DNA of 64,000 bases, from positions 16,939,001 to 17,003,000 of the forward strand of contig CM034550.1 of the NCBI GenBank assembly GCA_020055645.1, written 5' to 3'. Below are positions 22,505 to 32,531 of this stretch, one piece after another. The stretch is from Tomocerus qinae. Its lineage: Eukaryota > Arthropoda > Collembola > Entomobryomorpha > Tomoceridae. The first letter of the stretch is position 1; the number at the start of each line of letters is the position of its first letter. Under the pieces are notes generated by a model. That model searched no databases. It was not told the DNA's origin and worked only from the letters and a program-made list of their open reading frames with translations. Made by a program: the position numbers and the translations under genes.

Positions 22505-22931
22505 TTGAGTTTGAGATTTCTAAACGTAAACTTTTCAGTAACAATCTCTGTCTTTAATGGAGACAACAATGTGTCACTATTGTCACCCAAGAGCAATACC
22601 CGACAGTCGCCAATCAATTGCATCCGACAAAAGACTTTCCGTTCCTTAGCTTTGTTAACAACCACATTTTGTTTCGAAGTAAAATGAGCCCAATCCCAAA
22701 GAACCTATTCTTCGCAACAATTTAGCCACTCTGTCGGTTTTACAATTCACTCCCCACCTTTAGTATGCCTACTGTCTATTTTGTGTGTCAACATAATAGT
22801 ATTTGTATCAACAGTTGCTCCTTACAGCAAGCAATTAAAATGATTTATTCTATTATGTTGTTTTCATAGTTTGAAAGTTAATCCAATAACATAATTTATA
22901 AAGGGGGCCAATTAATTTGTATGGTATACAC

Positions 22932-23648
22932 ATGACTTTTGTATGGAGGTTTTTTGACATTTAGTGTGACTTTGTATGGTAAGTTATGGCTTACCTAATT
23001 AATTTGTATTGAAATAATTACTATGTATGGTGATAGTTTTATATAAACATGCATAGTATACCGATGCACGATATATCACCACAGGTTGGTAAATTTATTT
23101 AAATCTAAGAATATATATATAGTAGAAAGTAGAATGATAATACCCAGGTAGAAACTGCATATCCAAGCATAAAGCATGGATAGTTAGCTATATGTGGATA
23201 AAGTGAAGGGAAGTCAATACTCTTAGCTCTGACGTTATCTCCCAATTAGCATGTTATCAGAATTTTTCCAATCAGTATATTTCTGCTCTGCTGCCTTCGT
23301 CTTCTGCATCTGATCTTGCATCTGAGTGAACACAAGAAGTACAATGGCCGGGTCAAGAAAATTTGAAAGTTTGGAATACACAACGGACAGTGACGGTGAC
23401 ACTGATGATAGTGAATTTGAAAATAAAGAAAACGAAACAAAAAAGGCAAGGGTGCAGCAGACATGGACTGAAATTGATAATAACTCTGAAGATTTACTAT
23501 CCTGGAAGTTCAAACAAACATAGCTTTTATAGCTCTTCGTCAAGCCATAAATTAACTTACCATACAAAGTCATAAAGTTCCATAAAAAGTCATAAACTGC
23601 CATACAAAGTCACATTATCTATTTTTAGCTCTCCCATACAAAAGTCAT
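22932..23648. mobile_element. Inverted-repeat element (717 bp), MULE-like appearance
   Basis: Ends ATGACTTTTGTATGG (22932-22946) and CCATACAAAAGTCAT (23634-23648). A second inverted pair, GTGTGACTTTGTATGG and CCATACAAAGTCACAT, lies ~30 bp inside each. No convincing target duplication is visible. It encloses a short acidic frame. Confidence 0.65.
23344..23523 (+). CDS. Short acidic ORF inside inverted-repeat element, 59 aa
   Basis: ATG at 23344 opens a frame beginning MAGSRKFESLEYTTDSDGD and continuing TDDSEFENKENETKKARVQQ, then stops at TAG. Composition is acidic and hydrophilic, with no domain I recognise. It lies between the inverted ends of a 717 bp element, so it may be the first exon of an element-encoded protein or a captured host exon. 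I have no evidence that it is expressed, and a chance frame is possible; an in-frame ATG also exists 18 bases upstream. Confidence 0.3.
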   Translation: MAGSRKFESLEYTTDSDGDTDDSEFENKENETKKARVQQTWTEIDNNSEDLLSWKFKQT

Positions 23649-24006
23649 ATGTGTGCCATTGTTAGGCTCTGTTATACGGCCTGCGCATCATATTAGTCAT
23701 CGAGTTGTCGGAGGCAAAGCCAGATATTCAAATATGAACTATGCAGAGGAGACTCACAGCCAACGAAGCCAGAACAAGCCAAGACCAGAAAGACGAATTG
23801 AACTAAGATTTACTTCTGCTCGAGCTACCCGATCGCGATGGTCAAACTAATTGTCTGTTGCTTCGTCTTAATCTTTTGAACTTGAATTATTATTTTCTAT
23901 TTCTCTTTTAAGTTGAATCTATTGGAATGAGGTTACTATCAATCGGAATAAACTGTTGTGACAATTAAACTGTGTATCGGACTTGGCATACTGATCTGTG
24001 GCAATA

Positions 24007-24408
24007 GACCTTCCCGGGATTTACCGACATCTAGCACTTCGTCGCGGTTGTGAAGGTATAATTTGAGAAACCGCGACGAGATTTGGGATTAGAAAGGAGC
24101 CACTTAGTAGATTGGGGAGGCAGCTGATTTTATAATATTATTATTACACAAGTAGTACCACTATTCATACATACATAGCATAGTATAATAAAACAAAAAA
24201 AACCCCTGTCCTCTCACCCGCATAATACTACACTGCCCCTGCCTGCCTAGTATTATGCGGGTGAGAGGACAGGGGTTTTTTTTCAAATCAGCCGCCTCCC
24301 CGATCTACTAAGTGGCTCCTTTCTAATCCCACATCTCGTCGCGGTTTCTCAAATTATACCTTCACAACCGCGACGAAGTGCTAGATGTCGGTAAATCCCG
24401 GGAAGGTC
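24007..24408. mobile_element. Foldback MITE with TA duplication (402 bp)
   Basis: The left end GACCTTCCCGGGATTTACCG and the right end CGGTAAATCCCGGGAAGGTC are flanked by TA (24005-24006 and 24409-24410). The arms run ~130 bp each, with one ~60 bp stretch present only in the left arm, and pair again around AACCCCTGTCCTCTCACCC. Target and ends suggest a Tc1/mariner-mobilised MITE. Confidence 0.88.
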
Positions 24409-24435
24409 TATAGTAATTCATCCCTAGATAATGGG

Positions 24436-24487
24436 ATCATCCCTATCACGTGTCGTTGCTTCGCAACTGACAGTGTATAGGGATGAT
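24436..24487. other. Near-perfect 52 nt hairpin
   Basis: ATCATCCCTAT (24436-24446) pairs with ATAGGGATGAT (24477-24487). Inside it CAC/GTG, TGTC/GACA and GTTGC/GCAAC pair around a TTC loop, with three single-base bulges. It lies 27 bp after the MITE end. Function unknown; it could be a tiny foldback element. Confidence 0.7.
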
Positions 24488-24656
24488 ACGCAAAGGGAAG
24501 GCTTTCAATCAATTTTGTATTTTTGCGGTGCCGGGATGGAGGAGACATTCACCTACAATGTTTACATAATTCTCACCGCTTATGATAACAATATTTTATG
24601 GTAATTGTAGACAATAAAACAATTACATTGCGTTATTCAGAGAATTTCATCTCCTC

Positions 24657-25172
24657 TGTATAGGAATACACTTTCTGTCTGTATGTCTGACTGTCTGGTT
24701 ATCCGCATGCACTATAACTTTCGAATGGTTGAAGCTATTCAAATCTTCAGGGTACGACCTACAGGTAAATGGAAAGAAATTTTAGAAATTACTAAAAATC
24801 ATTACATCTTTGGTTATATTCATCGTACAAAGTTGTGAAACAGCTCGCTTGGTAGCTGGCAGGTCAAAGTTATAGCCATCCCCTCAAAGTAAAAATGGGT
24901 AAACATTACGAAAATAAACCATTGCAGAACGGATATAATACAAAGCAGTTTAATATTTAAACGAAAACGACTTAATTAAAATATATTCTTAAATTTTAAA
25001 CCCCTCCCCCGGTCAGAGGGTGAGACCAATTTTGCCCATTTACGAACTCGGCCTTCCTATTTATAATTAGATTATACCCTGAGAATGTGAACATTCTAAC
25101 TCAAACTGTTCGAAAGTTATCGTGCATACGGATAACCGGACGGACGTACAGACAGAAAGAGTACCCTATACA
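24657..25172. mobile_element. TIR element, ~516 bp
   Basis: Left TGTATAGGAATACACTTTC, TGTCTGTATGTC and GGTTATCCGCATGCAC match, inverted, GTGCATACGGATAACC, GACGTACAGACAG and GAAAGAGTACCCTATACA at the right, giving ~70 bp imperfect TIRs. The interior has no long frame. It resembles other (GGAC)n-bearing repeats but not the AGCTCGCC family. Confidence 0.72.
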
Positions 25173-25716
25173 AGGCTAATGGAACATAAAGCAACGTCTT
25201 TTATTTCATTTTGCCTTTTGTCCAATTTTGTTACGGCTTGCCGTACGTTTAATTCGGCTTATTCAAACAACAACTGCAATTTGAGTGAAAGGTCGTTTTT
25301 ATTCTGCTTATTCAAAAAACAACTGCAATTTGGGTAAAAAGTAAAAAAAGCAAAGCCATTCCACATCCAACGACAAAATTTTGTCAACGCAATTGGTGCG
25401 GAACCCCTCCTAAATCTTGATTTCTGTAGTTAGGAAAAAACACATGGAGATAAGTAGGAGGCTTCTTTTCTTATGGACTGCTGCCCGATGGTATGTACGG
25501 CCAGCTGGCGCAGGCGTGATACCAATCGGGCCACCTGATAAATTCATCCCCGAGTACAACCAATTCTATCTTGGACGTGTCGGTCATTTTATATAATATT
25601 AAATTTCATATTTTGAGCTAGCCTATTAATCGTGCATATTATACAGCACACGTTAGTTAAGTAGACAGATAGTGGATACGTTCAATATAACACCATACAA
25701 ATTCCTATTTTCCCAT

Positions 25717-26029
25717 TTATATAACCATATATATAGAAACTATAACACTATAAGGAATATCTATATATGACGCATTGTCTATACCTTCAATGTTAAAAAA
25801 TTTTCATTCTTGTGATTGGAGGGAGTCATGAGCGAGGTCTCCTCCGCAGTCTTGTAAAATGAAGTGCAATTTATTTACATACAGTGACTAAAACCGGTGA
25901 CTAAAACCCCATCTTCATATGGAAGCATTTAATTTTTTTGCGATTTGGGACTAGCCATATGTCATATGATTTTTATTGTAGTTTTCTCAATGTTTCAATA
26001 GTATTATAGTTTCTATATATATGTTTATA
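25717..26029. mobile_element. MITE-like inverted repeat, ~313 bp
   Basis: The left end includes ATATATAGAAACTATAACAC and the right end the inverse GTATTATAGTTTCTATATAT, about 30 bp of inverted repeat. The interior is unremarkable. Confidence 0.6.
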
Positions 26030-26194
26030 ACTTGTATTATTCATAGAGTGGAGTAGTATATGATACTAGGCGGTCACAAGACCCAGGTCCTGTAGTACAT
26101 GGGGCTAGTTCATCTACAAACAATTTTGCAAGAATTATGGTTTCTAGTACGCCGATTACACCGGCATTTATTTGGGTTCATCACTAATATAATG

Positions 26195-26262
26195 TACCGG
26201 TCACAGGACCCAAGTCCTGTTATAAATAAACCTAGTGTGTATTCCGGGGCAATATTGTACGA
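26195..26262 (-). repeat. Uninterrupted copy (empty site) of the repeat hit by the DD41D element
   Basis: In reverse complement this reads ...TATTGCCCCGGAATACACAC TA GGTTTATTTATAACAGGACT..., then TGGGTCCTGTGACCGG. The interrupted copy at 9240-10665 has the same left and right sequence with 1300 bp and a second TA inserted at the single TA. Confidence 0.85.
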
Positions 26263-27115
26263 TGAGTAGAATGCATTTCAGATACATAAATTTTTATGTT
26301 AATTCCAATTGACCTTTTCATGCTTTCTCATTAGGTGGGCGTAACATTATACCCCAAGTCAAAAATGTGACCTTAACGGGGGACCAGAGTAAGTATACCG
26401 ATAGTCACAATAAAATTCCAACACAAAAATATTGGCATTTGGTCGTAATAAGCTGAAGTTTTAGAAAATTTTGTTTTTTTGATTTGGAATAACTAATTAC
26501 ATATACTACCGTTGTATAGTGTCAATGCAAGGAAAATGTCAACTTCCATGACATTCAATGACTATGACCCACGAAAATGGAATCACATTAAAGAAATATT
26601 CTACATTCATAAATATTCACCCACCTAAACTTTTTAAGGGCTACTTATACTCTTCCTAATCCTATCTTCATCACCATCACGATTTGTGACGTCATATTAG
26701 AAGTCATAATTTTATGATAATAAATCTCTTTAACCTTTTCAACACCATATTATTTCTCAAAAAATGTCCCATAGTGACCATGTTTCTTGCCAATAAACTT
26801 TCGAAACTCCCTTAGATATTATTATGGAAACAAATCTCTGGACCGATAATTTGTTTTCAAAATTATCTCCAGACCGAGTTTTTTTCTACTGGTTACAAAA
26901 CTTTCAAAATGACAACAGGACAAAATACAATACGTTTTGTAGTATTTGTACCAACAATGTGATTCAAACGTAACTATGACAGTCTCTCCCCTTTAGGTGA
27001 AGTCAATAGCATGTTGACATCAAATTATATCATATCTTGGGTTGAGCGTTCGATCCACATTGTGTACCAAGATGCGTTGATTTGTTACTCTAGTTGGTAT
27101 TGTTACGTTACGCAA
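26263..27115. other. No gene seen
   Basis: AT-rich, apparently single-copy sequence without convincing frames or repeats. Confidence 0.5.
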
Positions 27116-27563
27116 ACATGTCCGTACAGAAAGGATAGGAGATTTATTCTTGCTATCCTTCTACGCTAATAAAGTTTCCATAGGGTTAGATTTGTCGCCA
27201 AGTCAGTCTGTGTTAAAATGGGTTTTAACCTGTGAAAGCTATGTCACAACGTCCTGCCCCGTACGAAAGTCATTTTGGATATGATCTCTAAGCTGTTTCC
27301 ATAGGGCTGTAAAAAACAGATCAAATTGGTCAATCTCCATTTAAGTTTACAAATTTGATCTGTTTTTTACAGCCCTATGGAAACAGCTTAGAGATCATAT
27401 CCAAAATGACTTTCGTACGGGGCAGTAGGGTGTGGCATAGCTTTCACAGGTTAAAACCCATTTTAACACAGACTGACTTGGCGACAAATCTAACCCTATG
27501 GAAACTTTATTAGCGTAGAAGGATAGCAAGAATAAATCTCCTATCCTTTCTGTACGGACATGT
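27116..27563. repeat. Large palindrome, ~212 bp arms, 24 bp spacer
   Basis: The left arm starts ACATGTCCGTACAGAAAGGA and the right arm ends TCCTTTCTGTACGGACATGT. Arms correspond nearly base for base through CTTTCGTACGGGGCAG and TAGCGTAGAAGGATAGCAAG. The centre is AATCTCCATTTAAGTTTAC. Small differences (for example GTCACAACGTCCTGCC versus GGCAGTAGGGTGTGGC) show it is not an assembly mirror. Confidence 0.92.
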
Positions 27564-27598
27564 TATCGTAATGTAACTAGTCCCCCCAAACTAACTTT

Positions 27599-27833
27599 TT
27601 GTACAGAAAAGATAGGAATCTATCCCTTCTATAGTAACTAAATTAACATAGGGTTAGATTTTTCGCCCGTCTGGTATGTGTTAAAAATGATTTTAACGTG
27701 TGAAAGCTATGTCACGCCCTTCTGCCCTGTACGAAAGTCATTTTGGATATAATCTCTAGGCTATTTCCATAGGGTTGTAAAAAACAGATCAAATTTGTAA
27801 ACTTAAATGGAGATTGATCAATTTGATCTGTTT
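27599..27833 (+). repeat. Diverged third copy of the palindrome arm
   Basis: TGTACAGAAAAGATAGGAAT ... CATAGGGTTAGATTTTTCGC ... AAAAAACAGATCAAATTTG repeats the left arm in the same orientation with ~10-15% changes, then the spacer inverted. So the palindrome arose within a tandem family. Confidence 0.85.
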
Positions 27834-27989
27834 TCGAAAAAAAGTTTCGTCAACATAATAACATTAGTAACACATTTATTTTATATCAATACCATTACAA
27901 GGTGGAGACATAGGAGGGCTTCCCGGTCGTTTGTACCCGATTCTTATTTTACAAATGACCACAGAGGAGTATGCACCAAACCATTATAA

Positions 27990-28370
27990 CCATGGTTACT
28001 TTCGGATTGGGTGCTTATTCTCTCTGGCAGTAAAGGTAGAATTGGGTGCAAAATCGGGGAGTATCCTTCACCTTGTAATGTAGCCATCTTTGTTTGTACT
28101 ACCAATTAGAATCAGGGATGGGATTCTCATCATTATGGCAAAGTTGCGATATCGCAAGAGTTGCCACGGTCTACTTACGATTTTTGTTATTGATGATTTT
28201 TGAAATGGCAGAACAGTGAAATAATAATTTAAGGAGTAGCGCTAACGGTGTTCATAGCTTTTTTGGGAGGGGACGGGTATCCCCACCCAATAAATTAGCA
28301 CCCCTAAATGGACACCAAATCATCTGATCAACTTTGAGAAAAGTGGGTTCAATACTAAAATGTTATTTTC
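27990..28370. other. No gene seen
   Basis: Non-repetitive AT-rich sequence. Nothing recognisable on either strand. Confidence 0.45.
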
Positions 28371-28374
28371 GAAT

Positions 28375-28790
28375 AATCTCGAATCTTTTCGAGATTATTT
28401 TACCCTTTTTGAATCTATTCAATATCCTTCAATCTTTTTCGATTCTATTGGATAACCTTCGCTCTTTTCCGAATCTTTTGGATAACCTTCGATCTTTTTC
28501 GAATCTTTTGGATATCCTTCGATCTTTTTCGAATTTATTTTAGAGATCCTTCGATCTTTTTCGAATATTTTAAAGATCCTTCTATTTTTTTCGAATATTT
28601 TCAATTCTTAAATCATTTTAGAATCTTTTCGAGATTCTTTGATCATTTTCGAATATTTTTAATTCTTCTATCGTTTTAGAATATTTTCGAGATTCTTCGT
28701 TCATTTTCTAATATTTTCGAGATTCCACGATCTTTATTGAATATTTTCAAATTTCTTTATTCATTTTTGAATTTTATGGGGGTTTTTTGA
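28375..28790. repeat. ~27 bp minisatellite (GATCTTTTTCGAAT type)
   Basis: About a dozen degenerate units containing CCTTCGATCTTTTTCGAATC plus TTTTGGATA. The minus-strand frame with repeated KKIEGYPKDS peptides is a by-product of the repeat. Confidence 0.85.
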
Positions 28791-28898
28791 TCATTTTTGA
28801 GTATTCTTCAATAAATATGGAAAAATATGCACGCATGGGTGAAAATTTAAATCGTAGTTTTAAGGGTTTGTATTGGTTAAAGTTAGGCATTGGTTGCA

Positions 28899-29146
28899 CC
28901 AAGGTTGGTGAATATGGTAACACACTGTGCCACTAATACTAGGCTAACTTATACTTGTTTGAAATATCACCCAAAACCCCTTATAAGGGAAACGAACAGG
29001 CATCTCCATACCATAAAGTTAAAATCTATAAAATCGATGGTTACCCCTCTTTTGATCCCCATAAGTGGTTTTGGGTGCTATTTCAAACAAGTATAAGTTT
29101 ACCTAGTACTAGTGCCAGAGTGCGTTACCATATCCACCAACCTTGG
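28899..29146. mobile_element. MITE, ~248 bp with ~100 bp TIRs
   Basis: Left CCAAGGTTGGTGAATATGG and AACTTATACTTGTTTGAAAT match inverted ATTTCAAACAAGTATAAGTT and CCATATCCACCAACCTTGG. The core carries the ACAGGCATCTCCATACCA and TTTGATCCCCATAAGTGG motifs shared with 22079-22259. Confidence 0.85.
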
Positions 29147-29587
29147 GTTGCACAAATACCTATCAATATTATTGTTTCAATTAGGTTAGGTCCCTCGAAA
29201 GCGGCTCCTGGTATTCCCTGTGTATTTTATGGCGCGATTTTAAAAATGTGCAACTACCCTTACTTCAATATTTGTATAATTTATTAAACTTAAAATTTTA
29301 TTATAAAATTTTCTTTTAATTTTTCTAATAAAATTTATTGCATTTTTTTTAGAAATTTCATGCAACCTGTTTGTAGGACTGGTAACCTTGCTAGTAATGT
29401 GGTTAGCATCTAAGGAAATGCTGCTTGTTTCTTAAATAATTATTGACACCATTTGTGGTGTTGACACATTAACATGAAACCTAGCACTAAAAACATTTTT
29501 CAACTACATGCAGTCTTCAACTAGCTACTCCCATTCTCCTCACACTCACAAAAAAATAATTTTTTTAATAAATTTCATGCAATCTTA

Positions 29588-29727
29588 GGCCCATATTTTT
29601 AATGACTCGACTCCCACTCTCACGCACTTTTTACGCACTTTTTCGAGAGTGAAAGGTACCTCAATACGTACCTTACACTCTCAAAGAGTGGAGATTAGGG
29701 TGGGAGTGTTTATTAAAAATATGGGCC
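29588..29727. mobile_element. PIF/Harbinger-like MITE (140 bp), TTA duplication
   Basis: Ends GGCCCATATTTTTAAT and ATTAAAAATATGGGCC, flanked by TTA (29585-29587 and 29728-29730). The interior has a second inverted pair (CTCCCACTCTCACGC... versus GTGGAGATTAGGGTGGGAG). A 3 bp TTA duplication is characteristic of PIF/Harbinger. Confidence 0.88.
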
Positions 29728-29744
29728 TTAGTCTCCACATTATA

Positions 29745-29974
29745 AGTGTCATAGGGTTTTACAATTTTTAGAAGTGCCAACATAAGGTTTTGCTACTTCT
29801 AGAAGTGTCAACATAAGGTTTTGCTACTTCTAAAAGCTTTAACATAGGGTTTTACTACTTCTAGAAGTGTCAAAATAGGATTTTACTACTTCTAGAAGTG
29901 ACAACGACAATATTAGGGAAAATGGGGGTGGACACACACATATACAAACTTCCGGAAATTAACATATAGTATAG
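29745..29974 (+). repeat. ~30 bp minisatellite plus element tail, third locus
   Basis: Five units of AGAAGTGTCAACATAAGG plus TTTTGCTACTTCT, then GGGGGTGGACACACACATA and TTCCGGAAATTAACATATAG. The same module order as at 6967-7405 and 14041-14667. Confidence 0.88.
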
Positions 29975-30426
29975 ATAAATGGTTTCAAGAGGTGTTGAAA
30001 ATAAGTTTTATTTCTTTCCATTGCGTGGTGACCTCAATATTTCAAGTTCAAACTGAGATTTAAAATGCTTTTAAAATTACTGAAAAGTCTAAGTGGACTG
30101 AGGAAAGTAATTTTGAAATATTTTATCGTATCTTGTGTTTTTAAACCAACATTTTATCGTAACTACAATACGTATTGTAGCTTGTCCAATTGCCATTTTA
30201 TACAACTACATGAATAGATGTAGTCAGGACAATTTGGATTGAAAATAACTACATCCATTCTTGCATTTTGTCCCAACTGCGTATTATGCAACTACGTCTA
30301 TTATTGTATTTTGCCATCAGAATCCGTTGCCTAACTACAGGTATCCATGTATTTTGTGCCGAAAAGGTTAAGAATAAGGTATTCCTGGAAACGACCAATT
30401 ACTCTGACTATCATATTCCATGTTAA

Positions 30427-30725
30427 CTTTTTTTAGGAAATTCGTATCTAGTCTGGGGCTTCTAAACCTACAAAAAAAGTGTAAATACAAAGAAGGTTCA
30501 TCGAAAGCTGAACTACAATCTTATTGTGGAAAATTTGACATATCTACCTTGGATATTAAGATATCTTCAATTGAATTGCAAACGTTAATAACTTAATATC
30601 CATAGTAGATATGTCAAATTTTCCACAATAAGATTGTAGTTCAGCTTTCGATGAACCTTCTTTGTATTTACACTATTTTTGTAGGTTTAGAAGCCCCAGA
30701 CTAGATACGAATTTCCTAAAAAAAA
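30427..30725. repeat. Palindrome, ~134 bp arms, ~30 bp spacer
   Basis: The left arm TTTTTTTAGGAAATTCGTAT to about 30560 pairs with about 30591-30725 (ATACGAATTTCCTAAAAAAA). Arms agree through GGTTCATCGAAAGCTGAAC and its complement. No coding capacity. Confidence 0.9.
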
Positions 30726-31506
30726 TTTGAACTTTTGACTTTGTTTCACATTGTCAATGATAAGCTCAACGGGCATGGGGCTTAGTAATACTGTTGTTTT
30801 ACAAGATGTGGCCCTGTATTGAAATATGCATAGTGAATACTATGCATTTATTGTATGACTACAACAGATGAAATTAGTTAGTTAAATTGGTTTCGTTGCA
30901 GTCACTTTGGTTCAATCAGGTGGATAATTGCTGTTATAAATAAGTAGACCACAAAGAAGTACCAAAAATTAGGCCGTACTTGAATTCGAATTTTCGGAAA
31001 TAGTTTCATTGCAGACGTTCGTTCAAAATAAGAAAAGAAATACCAAGAAGGATAAGAAAAATGTAAGGTAGTACGTCTAATATTTGGAAATATTTTCATT
31101 GCAATCCTTGGTCAGACGACCTTTTGACTTCTTGTTTCATTCATTCAAATATGCCCCTCCTGTCGAAAGTTATGAGGAAATCTTTAAATACATGGAGAAA
31201 TAGGTAGATAGATAAATAGATGGACAAAGAAAGAGAGGGACAAATTGAATTTGCGCGTGCTAAAAAAACACATTTCAATAACAAACATGGTCTCCAGGGG
31301 GGACAATAAAATGCCTCGAGTGTCATGTCAATAGGAAAGCCGACAGTCTTCGGAAAATGACCCGCCAAAGGTCAAATTTACTTAAGTTGTTGATTTAATT
31401 TAAATACGGTTTTAAAACAATTTTTCAACCTAATCTACAGCAAAAAAGGGCCAACATAAATGTAAGTAGAAAATGAGTAGCATAAAAAAGCTTGGAATTT
31501 TAGTCA

Positions 31507-31689
31507 TTGCAACCTAAAACATGGCAAAATAACATAGTGTTTGGATATCCAAGGTCAGATTTTTGTGAAGATTGCCATGTCTTTCATGCCAGACTAACTT
31601 CAAGTTTAGCAAGTGGCAATGAAAATAAAGAATTTCAAATAAGAATATCTCAAGAATTGATGATATCCTTTGACCTCCTTTACACATAA
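31507..31689 (+). pseudogene. Transposase fragment with FGYPRSDFCEDC motif
   Basis: A 60-codon frame reading NNIVFGYPRSDFCEDCHVFH then ASGNENKEFQIRISQELM. The PR-x-D-x-C-x-x-C pattern is the kind that follows the SHYxR motif in the uncharacterised family whose N-terminal half is at 16677-17298. It is inside the AATT-TSD element, so I infer this element was originally autonomous and encoded that family. The same sequence, with changes, is at about 19815-19900 on the minus strand. Broken and far too short to act. Confidence 0.5.
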
Positions 31690-32049
31690 ATAGGGAAGCT
31701 CAATTCCTTTGCGCAAGCGTGGCTCGTAACTAGACCAAACCATGCCGGGGCGTAGGAAGCTTACTTTAACACGCATTTTATGCCAAAAAATTAATTCTGA
31801 TTAACAGATGAACATTTTGAAGATTTTTTTGTCCCTATAATATTCACAATAAGGAGCCAGTATTTTTAATAAAAATTTCAGATTTTGATCATGTAAAACA
31901 TGGAAGATAGCATTTTTCACGTTTAAGTTGGGGAAGAGTAAGCTCGCTCCAACGTGTATTTTGTAACATGTACATTGCGCGCTTTCTGTAGCTCGCACTC
32001 ACGATAAGAGTTCAGCTTAGTGGATCCCTATAGACACGGAGGCTTCAAA

Positions 32050-32215
32050 TAGACAGCCAGTTAAGGGTTACAATTACACGGAAATTGAGAATGGAAAATG
32101 GTCAAACATTAACTTTCTGAAAAGAGGATTTGATTACAATGACTTTAAACTACGTATCCATGCAGCGAGAAGAGCGTACAATGGTACCTTCCTCTATCGC
32201 TTCCAAATATGAAAA
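32050..32215 (+). pseudogene. Second transposase fragment in the AATT element
   Basis: Frame EIENGKWSNINFLKRGFDYN, then DFKLRIHAARRAYNGTFLY, ending in a stop. The counterpart at 19179-19400 lacks 40 bp of it. It is in the same orientation as, but separated by stops and unrelated sequence from, the FGYPRSDFC fragment. Confidence 0.45.
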
Positions 32216-32531
32216 CGTACAACATGTTTTAAGTACATTTCGTCGCTACCCTGAAGATACGTTTGAAATCCATTGAAACCGAATTAGTTTATGAGTTTTG
32301 AATTGTGTTCCATTAATGATTTGGTAAAGTATTAAACAATTAGTACTACGAGCACTGTCGGGTTGTACAGACACTGTTGCACACATTAAAAAGACATTAA
32401 ACCCATTAATGCTATTCTCATTAGTGACCTTCGGGTGCTTAGTAATCAAGATATTAGTTGCTTACTAAATTAATAAATTCTATATTTGTTTGTTATTGAA
32501 ATGTGTTTTTTTAGCACGCCCTTATTCAATT

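Larger units (their letters stand above)
31247..32527. mobile_element. TIR transposon with AATT duplication (1281 bp), degenerate
   Basis: The left end GAATTTGCGCGTGCTAAAAA and the right end TTTTTAGCACGCCCTTATTC are inverted repeats of ~38 bp, continuing through ACACATTTCAATAACAAAC. Both flanks read AATT (31243-31246 and 32528-32531). The interior has two short protein remnants on the plus strand and shares long stretches, reversed, with the copy at 17427-21165. Confidence 0.88.

Noticed and set aside
28334-28604. ORFs with NLLDNLRSFS or KKIEGYPKDS repeats
   Set aside because: Opposite-strand readings of the ~27 bp minisatellite.
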